DNA of 64,000 bases from Chelativorans sp. AA-79 (GTDB lineage Bacteria; Pseudomonadota; Alphaproteobacteria; Rhizobiales; Rhizobiaceae): contig NZ_CP120362.1 of the NCBI RefSeq assembly GCF_029457495.1, forward strand, positions 62,001 to 126,000, in the 5' to 3' direction. The position numbers and the translations under genes are program-made. Below, piece by piece: positions 1 through 8,285 of this stretch (its first letter is position 1; every line of letters begins with the position of its first letter). The notes under the pieces are model-generated. The model did not search any database, was not told where the DNA came from, and was given only the letters and a program-made list of their open reading frames with translations.

Positions 1-378
1 GAATTGCGGATCCCGGTCGTGGGGGCAGGGACCCGGGACGCCTACCTCGCCATCCGTACCGATCCGCAGCTTGAGAACCGGTTCCATCCGATCATCCTGC
101 CGGTATGGGAGGAGGGTGACGAGCTCAGCCGGCTGATCCAGAGTTTTGTGGCGACGTTTCCGCTTCGAAAACCCTCATTTCTCAACTCGGCCGACCTGCA
201 GCGCTGGGTCTTGGCTCGCACCGGCGGGACAATCGGCGAAATCGCTGCTCTTCTGCGTTCGGCGGCTGTCGCTGCGGTGGAAAGTGGAGAGGAGGCGATC
301 AATCAGCGGTCACTCCAACTGATGAAATATTACGGTCCGGCAGAGCGGCGGCGCCTGACTGAGAAGCTGCTGACCTGA
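1..378 (+). CDS. tniB: TniB-like transposition ATPase, C-terminal fragment cut by the window edge
   Basis: The frame is open from base 1, so the true start lies outside the window and only the last 125 or so residues are seen. The segment with VGAGTRDAYLAI, then LENRF, then LPVW resembles the C-terminal part of AAA+ TniB/TnsC proteins, after the Walker motifs, where partner choice is mediated. It is followed after 2 bp by tniQ in the same orientation, the normal order in Tn5053/Tn402-like transposons. TniB would work with TniA (off window) in target selection. It differs clearly from the TniB at 40621-41508, so it belongs to a different transposon. The family call is by pattern only. Confidence 0.72.
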   Translation, partial: ELRIPVVGAGTRDAYLAIRTDPQLENRFHPIILPVWEEGDELSRLIQSFVATFPLRKPSFLNSADLQRWVLARTGGTIGEIAALLRSAAVAAVESGEEAINQRSLQLMKYYGPAERRRLTEKLLT

Positions 379-380
379 CG

Positions 381-1535
381 ATGGCGACGAGGCTGCCAAT
401 ACATCCTCAGCCATTGCCGCTAGAAGCTCTGTCGTCATGGCTATGGCGGCTCGCAGATGCATATGACATGGGCGCCGGCGAATTCGCTGAGGCCGCCTTG
501 AGGATCAAGAGGCTGGATATCCGGCTGGTCGATTTCTGGCCATCCGCCGCCTTGATCAGGAAGCTGGCGGAACGCACCGGTGTGGCTTCCGGTCGAATCC
601 GGGCAATGACAATGGCGGCCTACGTACCCTATCTGCTGGACAGGCTGGCGCCGCAAAATGACATCTTTCCCTCCTATTGTTGTCAATTCGGTGCTTTCGA
701 AAACCCAGCCCTGCGGGTGCGCCCGGTGCGGGATGCTTGGTGGCTCCCTTGGCTTTCCGGAGATCTCGCCGGCGGTAAGATGATCGGATGCATTGACTGC
801 CTGCGGAGAGATAGGCAGAGGTTTGGCCGTCTACACTGGCGAGCGAACTGGATGGCGAGTTGTCCGGAGCATGGCGTCCTGCTGCAGGCTGCCAGTCCCG
901 CCGAGCAATCCGAATATCCAGTTCCCCAAGAAGCTGCTGCAGAACTCGCCTCGCTCGACGGCCTGACCCTGCAGGCCATTACGAAGGGCAGGGTACAATT
1001 GCCTGGTGGCCGCAATGTTCACGGTGGTCTTTGGCTTCGCGTTCTACGAGGCGTGATTGATGAGATCTGCCGGCCGCGTCGCATGAAGGATCCGGCACGC
1101 CCGAAGATCGAGGCGGCGTGGGCGGCTGCAGGTCTGCCCTATCGCCACGCCGTGGGGCGCTGGGGCATTTACGAGAAGCTGGGTCGCCTCGAGCGGGCCA
1201 ACGTCTTGAAAGTCGCGGCATTGGCCTTGCAGCCGCTGATCCGGGCGGGGTTCAAGCCGGTGAAGATATCAGCAGGCCCGTCGGTGACCGGAGCATCACG
1301 CGCCGGCGTCCTCTCTCGGGATTTCGAGCAAATATCGGTCCAAATCGAAAAGATCACCATGCTCGCCCGTGAAAACGCCGATGTTGCGATCGATCTGCGT
1401 CGGATGCTCAATCATCAGCCACGCAGCGCACGGTTCGTCGCTCAAACTGACGAAACCCTCGAAAGCCTGGGAATTCCAGTGCTGGCACCGCTTCTGGTTG
1501 CTGGGGCGCTCGACTGCGCCGGTCACCCCTACTGA
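381..1535 (+). CDS. tniQ: TniQ family transposition protein
   Basis: A 384-residue protein opening with PLPLEALSSWLWRLADAY, the usual TniQ N-terminal signature (P-x-ES/ALxSWLxRLA). A CIDCLRRD motif near residue 138 and a Cys-Pro-x-His element (SCPEHGVLL) near residue 160 fit the zinc-binding region of the family. TniQ/TnsD proteins help direct the TniA/TniB transposase to its target. It starts 2 bp after the tniB stop, so the two are translated together. The predicted transposon end lies only 44 bp downstream, making this the last gene of the element. It is longer than, and diverged from, the 287-residue TniQ at 39761-40624. Confidence 0.8.
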   Translation: MATRLPIHPQPLPLEALSSWLWRLADAYDMGAGEFAEAALRIKRLDIRLVDFWPSAALIRKLAERTGVASGRIRAMTMAAYVPYLLDRLAPQNDIFPSYCCQFGAFENPALRVRPVRDAWWLPWLSGDLAGGKMIGCIDCLRRDRQRFGRLHWRANWMASCPEHGVLLQAASPAEQSEYPVPQEAAAELASLDGLTLQAITKGRVQLPGGRNVHGGLWLRVLRGVIDEICRPRRMKDPARPKIEAAWAAAGLPYRHAVGRWGIYEKLGRLERANVLKVAALALQPLIRAGFKPVKISAGPSVTGASRAGVLSRDFEQISVQIEKITMLARENADVAIDLRRMLNHQPRSARFVAQTDETLESLGIPVLAPLLVAGALDCAGHPY

Positions 1536-1567
1536 AGACAGCTTTGTCCTGTCAGTGCAGTCCACTG

Positions 1568-1579
1568 TGACAAATGACA
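1568..1579. repeat. Probable terminal repeat of the left-hand tni transposon
   Basis: Read inward on the minus strand, the sequence begins TGTCATTTGTCACA and continues into ACTGCACTGACAG. Tn5053/Tn402 ends begin TGTCATTT and carry further ACTGCAC-type repeats inside. It lies just beyond tniQ, where the element should end. The partner end and the target duplication are outside the window, so the boundary is inferred from one side. Confidence 0.5.
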
Positions 1580-1653
1580 CCTGAGAGCCGCATTGAAGCC
1601 GAATTTACAAACATAGAAGATACGGATAACCGATCGTTTGCAGGCATCTTGCC

Positions 1654-1687
1654 ATCAAGCCATCAAGAGACATCTTGATGGCTTGAT
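1654..1687. promoter_or_regulatory. Palindromic operator upstream of vapBC
   Basis: A perfect 15-bp inverted repeat (arms 1654-1668 and 1673-1687) around a 4-base loop, built from repeats of GCCATCAAG. It ends 38 bp before the antitoxin start. VapB antitoxins and VapBC complexes usually bind such palindromes to repress their own operon, so this is the likely autoregulatory site. Confidence 0.7.
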
Positions 1688-1724
1688 CACGCTCTGCTAT
1701 ATTTGCTCAAAGAAGGAGGCGTCC

Positions 1725-1973
1725 ATGGCCGAACCCCAGCTTTCCGTTCGCAGCGCCAAAGCGCGTGATCTAGCACATCGACTCTCTCGCCGCGAAAATC
1801 GTTCAATTGCCGATATCGTTGAGCGGGCCCTCGAGGCCTATGAAGTGCGCGAAGCTGGCCGCGAGCCAGCATCGGCCTTCTATACCCGCATGGCCAAGGC
1901 CTACGGCACTGATATCGACCTTGAAGCGGTGATCCAGGATGATCGACGGGTTCATACGGGGCCCGAGCTTTGA
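1725..1973 (+). CDS. vapB: VapB-family antitoxin
   Basis: An 82-residue protein. The ATG at 1725 is chosen over the open frame further upstream because AAGGAGG lies 6 bp before it and because the upstream stretch holds the operator palindrome. The N-terminal half (LSVRSAKARDLAHRLSRREN, then IADIVERALEAY) resembles the DNA-binding part of VapB/PSK-type antitoxins. The acidic C-terminal tail would wrap the toxin. Its stop overlaps the toxin start by 4 bp, the usual antitoxin-first arrangement. It should neutralise the PIN toxin and repress the operon through the palindrome at 1654-1687. The exact antitoxin subfamily is uncertain. Confidence 0.8.
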   Translation: MAEPQLSVRSAKARDLAHRLSRRENRSIADIVERALEAYEVREAGREPASAFYTRMAKAYGTDIDLEAVIQDDRRVHTGPEL

Positions 1974-2383
1974 TTTTTCTCGACACCAATGTAATTTCGG
2001 AGACGCTGAGAAAGTCGCCCGAACCCGCCGTCATCGCCTGGCTGGTTCGCCACGATGCCGAACTGGCGTTGTCGACCGTGACGATTGCCGAGATCGCCTT
2101 CGGCATCCAGAAGATAAGGCCGGATCAGCGCGCCGACCGGCTCGAACAAGGGTTGCAAGATTGGCGGCGTCGTTTTGCTGATCGGATATTTGGTCTGACC
2201 GAAGAAGCCGCACTTGCCTACGGGGAAGTCATGGGCAGTGCCACTCGTCAGGGACGCGGAATGTCGGCGCCTGACGGCATGATTGCAGCGATCGCACGTG
2301 TGAATGGTGGTCGCCTGGCAACCCGCAATCTTACTGACTTCGAGACGACAGAGCTCGATCTCACATCTCCATGGAATTTCTGA
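1970..2383 (+). CDS. vapC: VapC toxin, PIN-domain ribonuclease
   Basis: A 137-residue protein starting with TTG, translationally coupled to vapB. The PIN-domain acidic residues are visible: Asp5 in FLDTNVISE, Glu in TIAEIAFGI (about residue 42), Asp in APDGMIAAIA (about residue 102) and Asp in NLTDFE (about residue 123). The length is normal for VapC. VapC toxins are Mg-dependent RNases that cleave tRNA or rRNA when the antitoxin is lost. The pair sits between a transposon end and an integrase gene, a typical place for a module that stabilises mobile DNA. All key residues are present, so it should be active. Confidence 0.87.
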   Translation: MIFLDTNVISETLRKSPEPAVIAWLVRHDAELALSTVTIAEIAFGIQKIRPDQRADRLEQGLQDWRRRFADRIFGLTEEAALAYGEVMGSATRQGRGMSAPDGMIAAIARVNGGRLATRNLTDFETTELDLTSPWNF

Positions 2384-2434
2384 CGCCCTTCCAATGCTGC
2401 AGCCGCTTTAGGGGAGGGGAGGGGGCTTTGTCGC

Positions 2435-3718
2435 CTACAACCCGCTTGCCTTGGTGAGATTGACCCGGAACCTGTCGCGGCGGCGCTGATATTTTCTGGT
2501 CATTTCCGCGGACGAATGCCCAAGCTGTTTCTGCACATAGCGTTCGTCGACTTCGGCCGAGGAGGCGAGGCCGGCCCGCAGTGAATGGCCAGCAAATTTT
2601 TGCCCGCGTTCGCCCTCTGACAGGTCGCCACGGACGCCGGCGGCGAGTGCCGCGCGCTTGACCAGCCGCGCCACTTCCTGGCCGTTGAGCCGCTCGGTAC
2701 CCACCTTCTTGCCCCGGCCGGTGACGCGACGGAACACGGGCCCGTGGGCGATCCTGCCGAGGTTGAGCCAGGTCTCCAAGGCAATAACCGGGCAGGTGGC
2801 GTCGGACGAGCCGCGGCCGATCTCGACCTCGCGCCAGCCGGTCTTGCCGCGCAGGGTGAGGAGCATGCCCTTGTCGAGGATCTCGATCCAGCCGCGGCCA
2901 TCCTCGGTGTGGTCGCGGCCGACATCGAGACCGACGATTTCAGAACGGCGCAGGCCGCCGGCAAACCCGATCAGCAGCATGGCGCGGTCGCGCAGGCCCC
3001 GCAGCGTGCCGCGGTCCAGCGTTTCGAGCATGGCGATCAAATCCTCGGGCAGGATGGCTTCCTTCTGGCGGGGAGGGGCGGCGTGGGTGTTGCGGATGCC
3101 GGCCATGACGGTGGCGATGTGGCGGTCCTTTCTGTTCAGCGGCTGGCCGCGCTGGGAAAAATTCCAGGACAATGACGAGAGCCGCCGTTCGATCGTCGCG
3201 ACCGAATTCGGCTTCTTGGCACCGGTCGCCGTGCCCGCCGCGCAGGCGGTGATGTAAAGCCCGACGGTCTGCGGGTCCGGGGGCATCGGCGAAAGCCCCT
3301 GGCGCCGGCACCAGCTGGCAAAATGCTTCCAGTCGGCCGCATAGGCCCGGCGCGTGTTGGCCGAGCTCGCCGCCTCGACATAGTCACGTGCCCTGTCGGC
3401 CAGACCATTCAGGTAGCCCGGGAAGCGTCCCGGCTCGCGTGCTATGGCCTGAAGGGAAGGGGAGGATGTCTCGGCTTCCCCCGGTGACCCTTGCGGCGTC
3501 CGGCCCATCTCCACGACGACATCGACGATGTCGGGCAGGTCGTCGGCGATGGGGACGTCGGGCTCGGCCGGGGCGGATGCGACTTGATCGACACCCGGTG
3601 CCGTTCCCTGCGATCGTGCGGAACGGTGCCGGGCACGTTTTTCGGGGTTTTGATCGACGTGAGATGCCATTTTGTAAGGATCGCACGATACGAACGATAA
3701 TGCAACGTTATCAGTCAT
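2435..3718 (-). CDS. Tyrosine recombinase / phage-type integrase
   Basis: A 427-residue protein. After a Pro/Asp-rich N-terminal stretch of about 90 residues of unclear role comes a SAM-like core-binding domain (RDYVEAASSANTRRAYAADW, 111-130). The catalytic domain shows Arg257/258 (GGLRRSEIVGL), His378-x-x-Arg381 (HSLRAG), His401 (LGHSS) and the nucleophile Tyr410 (RKYQRR). All residues for DNA cleavage and strand exchange are present. It is divergent from the DUF1403/scpB pair, with about 70 bp between the starts. The start could instead be Met17 (3670), since no strong ribosome site precedes 3718. It could be the integrase of this island or a resolvase-like enzyme for a replicon. Confidence 0.88.
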   Translation of the reverse strand: MTDNVALSFVSCDPYKMASHVDQNPEKRARHRSARSQGTAPGVDQVASAPAEPDVPIADDLPDIVDVVVEMGRTPQGSPGEAETSSPSLQAIAREPGRFPGYLNGLADRARDYVEAASSANTRRAYAADWKHFASWCRRQGLSPMPPDPQTVGLYITACAAGTATGAKKPNSVATIERRLSSLSWNFSQRGQPLNRKDRHIATVMAGIRNTHAAPPRQKEAILPEDLIAMLETLDRGTLRGLRDRAMLLIGFAGGLRRSEIVGLDVGRDHTEDGRGWIEILDKGMLLTLRGKTGWREVEIGRGSSDATCPVIALETWLNLGRIAHGPVFRRVTGRGKKVGTERLNGQEVARLVKRAALAAGVRGDLSEGERGQKFAGHSLRAGLASSAEVDERYVQKQLGHSSAEMTRKYQRRRDRFRVNLTKASGL

Positions 3719-3789
3719 TATGGACCGACGACAGGCGCGGCGGTTTGGCGGCCAATCGCTTGCAAAAAGCGCCGCAACGCTGCACCCTC

Positions 3790-4845
3790 ATGTGCATGAT
3801 TCGCCACCCCAGCCTGCCTCCGCATCGCCGCGCCCGGCCGTCCGCCATCGATCCGGCCGCTCCAGCCACGCCGGTGCCGGCATGGCTGCGCCGCACGGTT
3901 GCGGGGGCCCAACCTCCTGCCGGGCAAGCGCTTGGCCCACATGCCCTTGGACGACATGGTGTGGACGATGTAGCCGTCACCGCGGGGGCCGCCATCTTTG
4001 CGCTCGATGCGGTGGTGCGTCGGCAGGAGCGGTGGGCCGGCGCCTGGCGGCAGCGGCTGGCACTGGCCGCAGCCGCGGTAACGGCGAAACAGGCCGGCCG
4101 CGTCGAGGATGAGAGCGCGCTGCGCGACGCCGTGCTGCTGACCAGGCCTGGCGACGATGTTGGGCCGGCCGGTCGTTTGCTCCTCGCTTGGCGCCGGCTG
4201 GCCACGCGGTCCACGGAGGATCTGCTGACGGAGAAAAACCTCGCGGCGGTGTTGGAAGAGTTCGACCACGCCCCGGATGATGAGGTGGTTAGCGACCGGG
4301 TGGAGGATCTCCGGCAACTCCGTGCCGGCGCCGGAACGGTCGGCATGCTGACCGGCGCGTTCATCGCTGCCGAGCGACATGGTTTTGGGCGCGCCCTTGG
4401 AGCCTGGCTCGCCGACGCCCTGCTGGCGCAACGGCTGGGATGGGCACATGCGGTGCCGCTGCTGGGCGCCGAGGTAGCCTTGGCCATGACCCCCGGTCGC
4501 CCGCGCCGTGTTGCGACTGTCATTGCGGCAACAGGCGTCGAGACGGAAGCCGAGCACGCGAAAGGTCTGCTTGCCGCGCAGGCGCGCGCGGCGCTGCGCG
4601 CGGTCGATCTGTTTGTTGAGCTTGAGCGTCGCGCCGACCGGCTGCTCGGCGTCGCCCCAAAACTTCGGGCCAAGGCGGCGGACGCTGTCGTTGACAAGCT
4701 GCTGTCCGACGATGCGATTGTCGCATCGGAAAAGATCGCCGGCATGAGTGACCGCGGGCTGCGCCGGCTGTTCGACCGGCTGGTCGAACTCGGCGCGGTG
4801 CGTGAACTGTCGGGCCGCCCCACCTTCCGTATCTACGGGCTTTAG
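3790..4845 (+). CDS. DUF1403 family protein of unknown function
   Basis: A 351-residue, alanine- and arginine-rich protein recognised as DUF1403 from its body (ALDAVVRRQERWAGAWRQRL, then DEVVSDRVEDLRQL) and its C-terminal winged-helix-like end (RGLRRLFDRLVELGAVRELSGR, then FRIYGL). The end suggests DNA binding, but this is inference. No catalytic motif is seen. The start is taken at ATG 3790; ATG 3796 is equally possible and neither has a clear ribosome site. It lies 3 bp before scpB and opposite the integrase, so the three probably act together in DNA segregation or recombination of a mobile replicon. Confidence 0.75.
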   Translation: MCMIRHPSLPPHRRARPSAIDPAAPATPVPAWLRRTVAGAQPPAGQALGPHALGRHGVDDVAVTAGAAIFALDAVVRRQERWAGAWRQRLALAAAAVTAKQAGRVEDESALRDAVLLTRPGDDVGPAGRLLLAWRRLATRSTEDLLTEKNLAAVLEEFDHAPDDEVVSDRVEDLRQLRAGAGTVGMLTGAFIAAERHGFGRALGAWLADALLAQRLGWAHAVPLLGAEVALAMTPGRPRRVATVIAATGVETEAEHAKGLLAAQARAALRAVDLFVELERRADRLLGVAPKLRAKAADAVVDKLLSDDAIVASEKIAGMSDRGLRRLFDRLVELGAVRELSGRPTFRIYGL

Positions 4846-4848
4846 GAA

Positions 4849-5556
4849 ATGGCTGAAGCAGCGCGCGAGAGGCGAGGCCGATCAGATGACCGCCGTTCAA
4901 ATGACCATTTGTTTGACCGTGAGTTGGATCATCTGCCGCCGGAGGCGCGCTGGCGCGAATGGATGCATCGGGTCGAAGCAACCATTTTTGCCGCCAGCGA
5001 ACCCGTCAGCCGCGAGACGCTGGCGCGGATTGTCGGCAAGAGCTGCAGCATCGATCTTCTCATCGACGACATCCGCGCGGAACTCGCCGGCCGGCCCTAC
5101 GACCTGGTCGCGGTCGCCGGTGGCTGGAAGCACCTGACCCGGCCGGCCTATGCCGACGCCATCCGCACGGCCATCGGCGCCAGCGAGCGTGCGGCCGACC
5201 TCACGCAGTCCGAGGTGCTGGTGCTGATGTGTGTGGCGTACTTCCAGCCAATCACCCGGGCTGAGCTATCCGCCTTTTTCGGCCGCGAAATCAGCCGCGA
5301 CCTGATCGGCAATCTCCGCGGCTTCGGCTTCATCGCCTCCGGCCCGCGCGCGCCCCAGCCTGGCGCGCCCTACACCTATGTCACGACCAAAGAATTCCTG
5401 CTGCACTTCGGCTTCGACACGCTCCGCGATCTTCCCGACATTGAGGCGCTCGAGGATGCAGGCCTCCTCAGCAAGGAGAGGCTTCTGGCGGGCGACATCG
5501 TGCCGGTCCTCTCCGGCGACGCAGAAGAGGATGTCGGCATGAATGGTGATGAATAG
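4849..5556 (+). CDS. scpB: ScpB-like segregation and condensation protein
   Basis: A 235-residue protein with the tandem winged-helix pattern of ScpB: EATIFAASEPVSRETLARIVG (about 41-61), RPYDLVAVAGGWKHLTRP (about 81-98), SEVLVLMCVAYFQPITRAEL (about 119-138) and the second helix-turn-helix around ISRDLIGNLRGFGFI. ScpB joins ScpA and SMC in chromosome condensation. No scpA or smc lies nearby, and the gene is coupled (3-bp gap) to DUF1403 next to an integrase, so this is an accessory paralogue rather than the housekeeping copy. A role in partition or recombination of the element is inferred. Confidence 0.78.
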   Translation: MAEAARERRGRSDDRRSNDHLFDRELDHLPPEARWREWMHRVEATIFAASEPVSRETLARIVGKSCSIDLLIDDIRAELAGRPYDLVAVAGGWKHLTRPAYADAIRTAIGASERAADLTQSEVLVLMCVAYFQPITRAELSAFFGREISRDLIGNLRGFGFIASGPRAPQPGAPYTYVTTKEFLLHFGFDTLRDLPDIEALEDAGLLSKERLLAGDIVPVLSGDAEEDVGMNGDE

Positions 5557-5833
5557 GACGGCGCTTGGCCGCCGGTCGACGGCGCGGCAACTCGATACCT
5601 TCGTCGAGGCCGCGTGGGCGGCCTTTGATGATCTTCTCCGACAACGGCACCGATTTGATGTCGCGGCGATCCACCAGAGGCAGGAGGAGGACCGCCGTTT
5701 CGCGTTCGGCGCGCCACTCCCCCGGCGGTGAACAGTTCCGTTTCTGGACATTCGCAAATAGGCGTTCCTTCAAAGTAGCGGAGGGTGTCAGCCTCCACGC
5801 CGTGTGGATTGGTGAGGCCCGTGGCCCGTACCG

Positions 5834-6601
5834 TCAGCTCTCAACGGCGTTGCGGATGTTGGCGAGGCCCGATCTAAGGGCCCCTACGTCCGTCCCAATC
5901 GCAACGAAGGTAGCGCCCTTTTCGAGATAGCGCTGGGCAATGGTCGGATTGGCGGCAAGAATCCCGGTGGGCATGCCCAGCGCGACGAGGCGTCCGATCG
6001 CGTCCTCGACCACCTCTATGACCTCGGCTGCCTCGGCCCGTCCGGTGAACCCCATGTCGGCTGCAAGGTCGGAAGGTCCGATGAATACTCCGTCGACGCC
6101 TTCGGTCGCGGCGATCGCTTCGAGCTTTTCGATTGATCGCCTCGTCTCCGCCTGGACGAGCAGACAGACTTCCGCGTCGGCCGTTTGAAGGTAGTCGGGG
6201 ATCGAATTGAAGCCCGACGCCCTGGCGAGCGCCGCGCCGATCCCGCGCGTGCCGCGAGGGGGATAGCGCATCGCCCTCGACATCGACGTCGCCTGGTCGG
6301 GCGTGTCGACCATGGGGACGAGAAGCGTCTGCGCTCCGATATCGAGCATCTGTTTGATGTGGGTCGCATCGGCCACCGGAATACGCACCACAGGACTGCT
6401 GGGATAGGCGCTCATTGCCTGTAACTGATGGAGAATACTGCGAAGGTCGTTCGGTCCATGCTCGCCGTCGAGCAGCAGCCAGTCGAACCCGGCTCCCGCG
6501 CAAAGTTCGGCGGAAATCGGATTGCCCAGTGCGACCCAGAGGCCAAGCTGGCGCTGTCTGCTCAACAGAGCTCGCTTGAAGCGGTTGTGTGGTGCGGGCA
6601 T
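5834..6601 (-). CDS. hpaI: HpcH/HpaI aldolase (4-hydroxy-2-oxo-heptane-1,7-dioate aldolase)
   Basis: A 255-residue class II pyruvate aldolase. Family motifs are plain: LLDGEHGPND (about 40-49), RIPVAD, LVPMVDT, the glycine-rich RGIGAALARAS and QAETRRSIE, which holds the metal-binding Glu, followed by GVDGVFIGPSDLAADMG. It would cleave the last ring-fission intermediate to pyruvate and succinate semialdehyde in the cytoplasm. It is the terminal gene of the hpaFEDGHI operon, 9 bp after hpaH. The call as hpaI rests on both family and context; on sequence alone a related 2-oxo-3-deoxy acid aldolase would be possible. Confidence 0.88.
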   Translation of the reverse strand: MPAPHNRFKRALLSRQRQLGLWVALGNPISAELCAGAGFDWLLLDGEHGPNDLRSILHQLQAMSAYPSSPVVRIPVADATHIKQMLDIGAQTLLVPMVDTPDQATSMSRAMRYPPRGTRGIGAALARASGFNSIPDYLQTADAEVCLLVQAETRRSIEKLEAIAATEGVDGVFIGPSDLAADMGFTGRAEAAEVIEVVEDAIGRLVALGMPTGILAANPTIAQRYLEKGATFVAIGTDVGALRSGLANIRNAVES

Positions 6602-6610
6602 CTCATGTTC

Positions 6611-7411
6611 CTATTCGAAGCGGCAGTCGACCAGGCCGTAAGGGCCGAAATCGGCGATGATCTTGTCGCCCGGCCGCGCCTCGACGGGCCGCACGAAGGA
6701 GCCGGACAGCACGATCTCGCCGGCCCTGACCCAGTCGCCATACTGCGCCAGCCGATTGGCGAGCCAGGCGATGCCGCCCGCGGGATTGTTGAGCACGCCG
6801 GCGCCGAGGCCAGTCTCCTCGACTTCGCCGTTGCGGAACACGATTGCGCCCATCCAGCGCATGTCGATTTCGGTGGGCAGCAGCTTGTGTCTGCCGAGCA
6901 CTACGCCGGCATTGGCCGCGTTGTCGGCGATGGTGTCGCAGACGTTGCGCGTCTTCTTCGTTTCAGGATCGACGCGCAGAATGCGGGTGTCGAGGATTTC
7001 GAGAGACGGAGCCACGTGATCCGTCGCCGTCAGCACGTCGGCGACCGTGACGTCCGGACCTTTCAGGTCGCCGCTCATCACGAAGGCGATCTCCGCCTCG
7101 ATGCGAGGCTGGATGAAGCGGCCTTCCGGCACGGTTCCGCCGTTCTCGAACAGCATGTCGTCGAACAGGATGCCGGAATCGGGAATGTCAATGTTGAGCG
7201 CCTGCTGCATCGCCTTGGAGGTGAGCCCGATCTTGCGGCCGATGACGCGGCGTCCGTTTCGCTTCTTCTTTTCCACCCAGGCCGCCTGCACGGCATAGGC
7301 GTCGTCCATCGTCATGCCTGGATGGGCGATCGACAGCAGGCCGATCTGCCGTCGTGTGTGTTCGGCTTCATCGAGCGCTGCCGCCACCTGATCAATTTCC
7401 TCACGTGTCAT
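6611..7411 (-). CDS. hpaH: 2-oxo-hept-4-ene-1,7-dioate hydratase
   Basis: A 266-residue member of the hydratase/decarboxylase branch of the FAH superfamily. Seen are GRKIGLTSKAMQ (about 58-69), the acidic metal site PRIEAEIAFVM (about 102-112), and the NPAGGIAWLANRL and GDKIIADFG segments typical of HpaH, HpcG and MhpD. It adds water to 2-oxo-hept-4-ene-1,7-dioate to give the substrate of HpaI. The start overlaps the end of the upstream FAH gene by 11 bp, so the two are translated together. The length matches the family (about 267). Confidence 0.9.
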   Translation of the reverse strand: MTREEIDQVAAALDEAEHTRRQIGLLSIAHPGMTMDDAYAVQAAWVEKKKRNGRRVIGRKIGLTSKAMQQALNIDIPDSGILFDDMLFENGGTVPEGRFIQPRIEAEIAFVMSGDLKGPDVTVADVLTATDHVAPSLEILDTRILRVDPETKKTRNVCDTIADNAANAGVVLGRHKLLPTEIDMRWMGAIVFRNGEVEETGLGAGVLNNPAGGIAWLANRLAQYGDWVRAGEIVLSGSFVRPVEARPGDKIIADFGPYGLVDCRFE

Positions 7412-8285
7412 GGCGCATTTTCTCGTCAGCGACCGTATTGCGCAGCGTACCGATGCCTTCCGCTTCGACTTCGACCACGTCGCCGGGCTTCAGCCAGACC
7501 GGCGGATCGAAGCGCGCTCCTGCCCCGGTCGGGGTGCCGGTGACGATGACGTCGCCGGGCGCCAACGTGGTGAAAGTGGAGATGTAATTGATGATCCGCG
7601 CGAAGGAGAAGATCATGCGGCTTGTGCGGTCTTCCTGCCGCGTTTCGCCGTTGACTCGCGTGGTCAGGCGGATGTCGGCAAGCTGCGCCTCGTCCTCGAA
7701 TGGAACCAGCCAGGGCCCGATCGAGCCGGTTGCATCGAAATTCTTGCCCTGCGTGACGTTGAACTTTGCATGCCGCACCCAATCGCGGATCGTGCCCTCG
7801 TTGCAAAGCGACAGCGCCGCGATATGCGACAGCGCATCGGCCTGCGGAATGCGGCGTCCGGCCTTGCCGATGACGATGACGATCTCGCCCTCGTAGTCGA
7901 GCTGCGGCGATTCCGGGGGACGTATGATCGGCGCATCATGGCCGACGAAGGAGCGCGGGAACCGAACGAACAGCGACGGGTTCGGCGGCGCTTCCTGCCC
8001 GTCCTTGTATTCGGCGTTTCGGTCGGGGAAGTTGACACCGACACAGATCAGCTTTTCGGGTGCCGGAATCGGGATCTCATAGGTGATTTCGTCGAGGCTA
8101 AAATCGATCGGCAAACCGGCGGCCTCAGAGGCAATCTTCGACAGCGCCCCGGCCGCTATGACCTCGCGCAGCGACGGCCATTCGGGACAGCGGATCGACA
8201 GGTCGACAACGCCGTTGTCGCGCGCAAGGCCGTAGCGGGACATTCCTTCGGCGTGGAAGGAGGCGAGAAGGGGAAGGTTGTTCAT
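7401..8285 (-). CDS. hpaG: FAH-family isomerase/decarboxylase of the homoprotocatechuate pathway
   Basis: A 294-residue fumarylacetoacetate-hydrolase-fold protein. The core motifs are KLICVGVNFPDRNAE, the metal site DYEGEIVIVIGKAGR, TGSIGPWLVPFED and the end GDVIVTGTPTGAGARFDPPVWLKPGD, written here only in short form. In this pathway the FAH enzyme decarboxylates 5-oxo-pent-3-ene-1,2,5-tricarboxylate and isomerises the product. Enteric HpaG is a two-domain fusion, whereas this is a single-domain protein and no second copy is in the block. The ATG at 8285 overlaps the hpaD stop (ATGA), which fixes the start. Confidence 0.82.
   Translation of the reverse strand: MNNLPLLASFHAEGMSRYGLARDNGVVDLSIRCPEWPSLREVIAAGALSKIASEAAGLPIDFSLDEITYEIPIPAPEKLICVGVNFPDRNAEYKDGQEAPPNPSLFVRFPRSFVGHDAPIIRPPESPQLDYEGEIVIVIGKAGRRIPQADALSHIAALSLCNEGTIRDWVRHAKFNVTQGKNFDATGSIGPWLVPFEDEAQLADIRLTTRVNGETRQEDRTSRMIFSFARIINYISTFTTLAPGDVIVTGTPTGAGARFDPPVWLKPGDVVEVEAEGIGTLRNTVADEKMRHDT

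Noticed and set aside
3711..4823. Long minus-strand open frame opposite the DUF1403 gene
   Set aside because: Ser/Arg-rich shadow translation with no family motif; the plus-strand protein is the recognisable one.
5543..5731. 62-codon plus-strand frame overlapping the scpB stop
   Set aside because: It could be a coupled small gene, but there is no homology signal or ribosome site.
5376..5798. Minus-strand open frames between scpB and hpaI
   Set aside because: Low-complexity Arg/Pro/Ser translations, partly antisense to scpB, no ribosome site or motif. The 5557-5833 gap is left empty.
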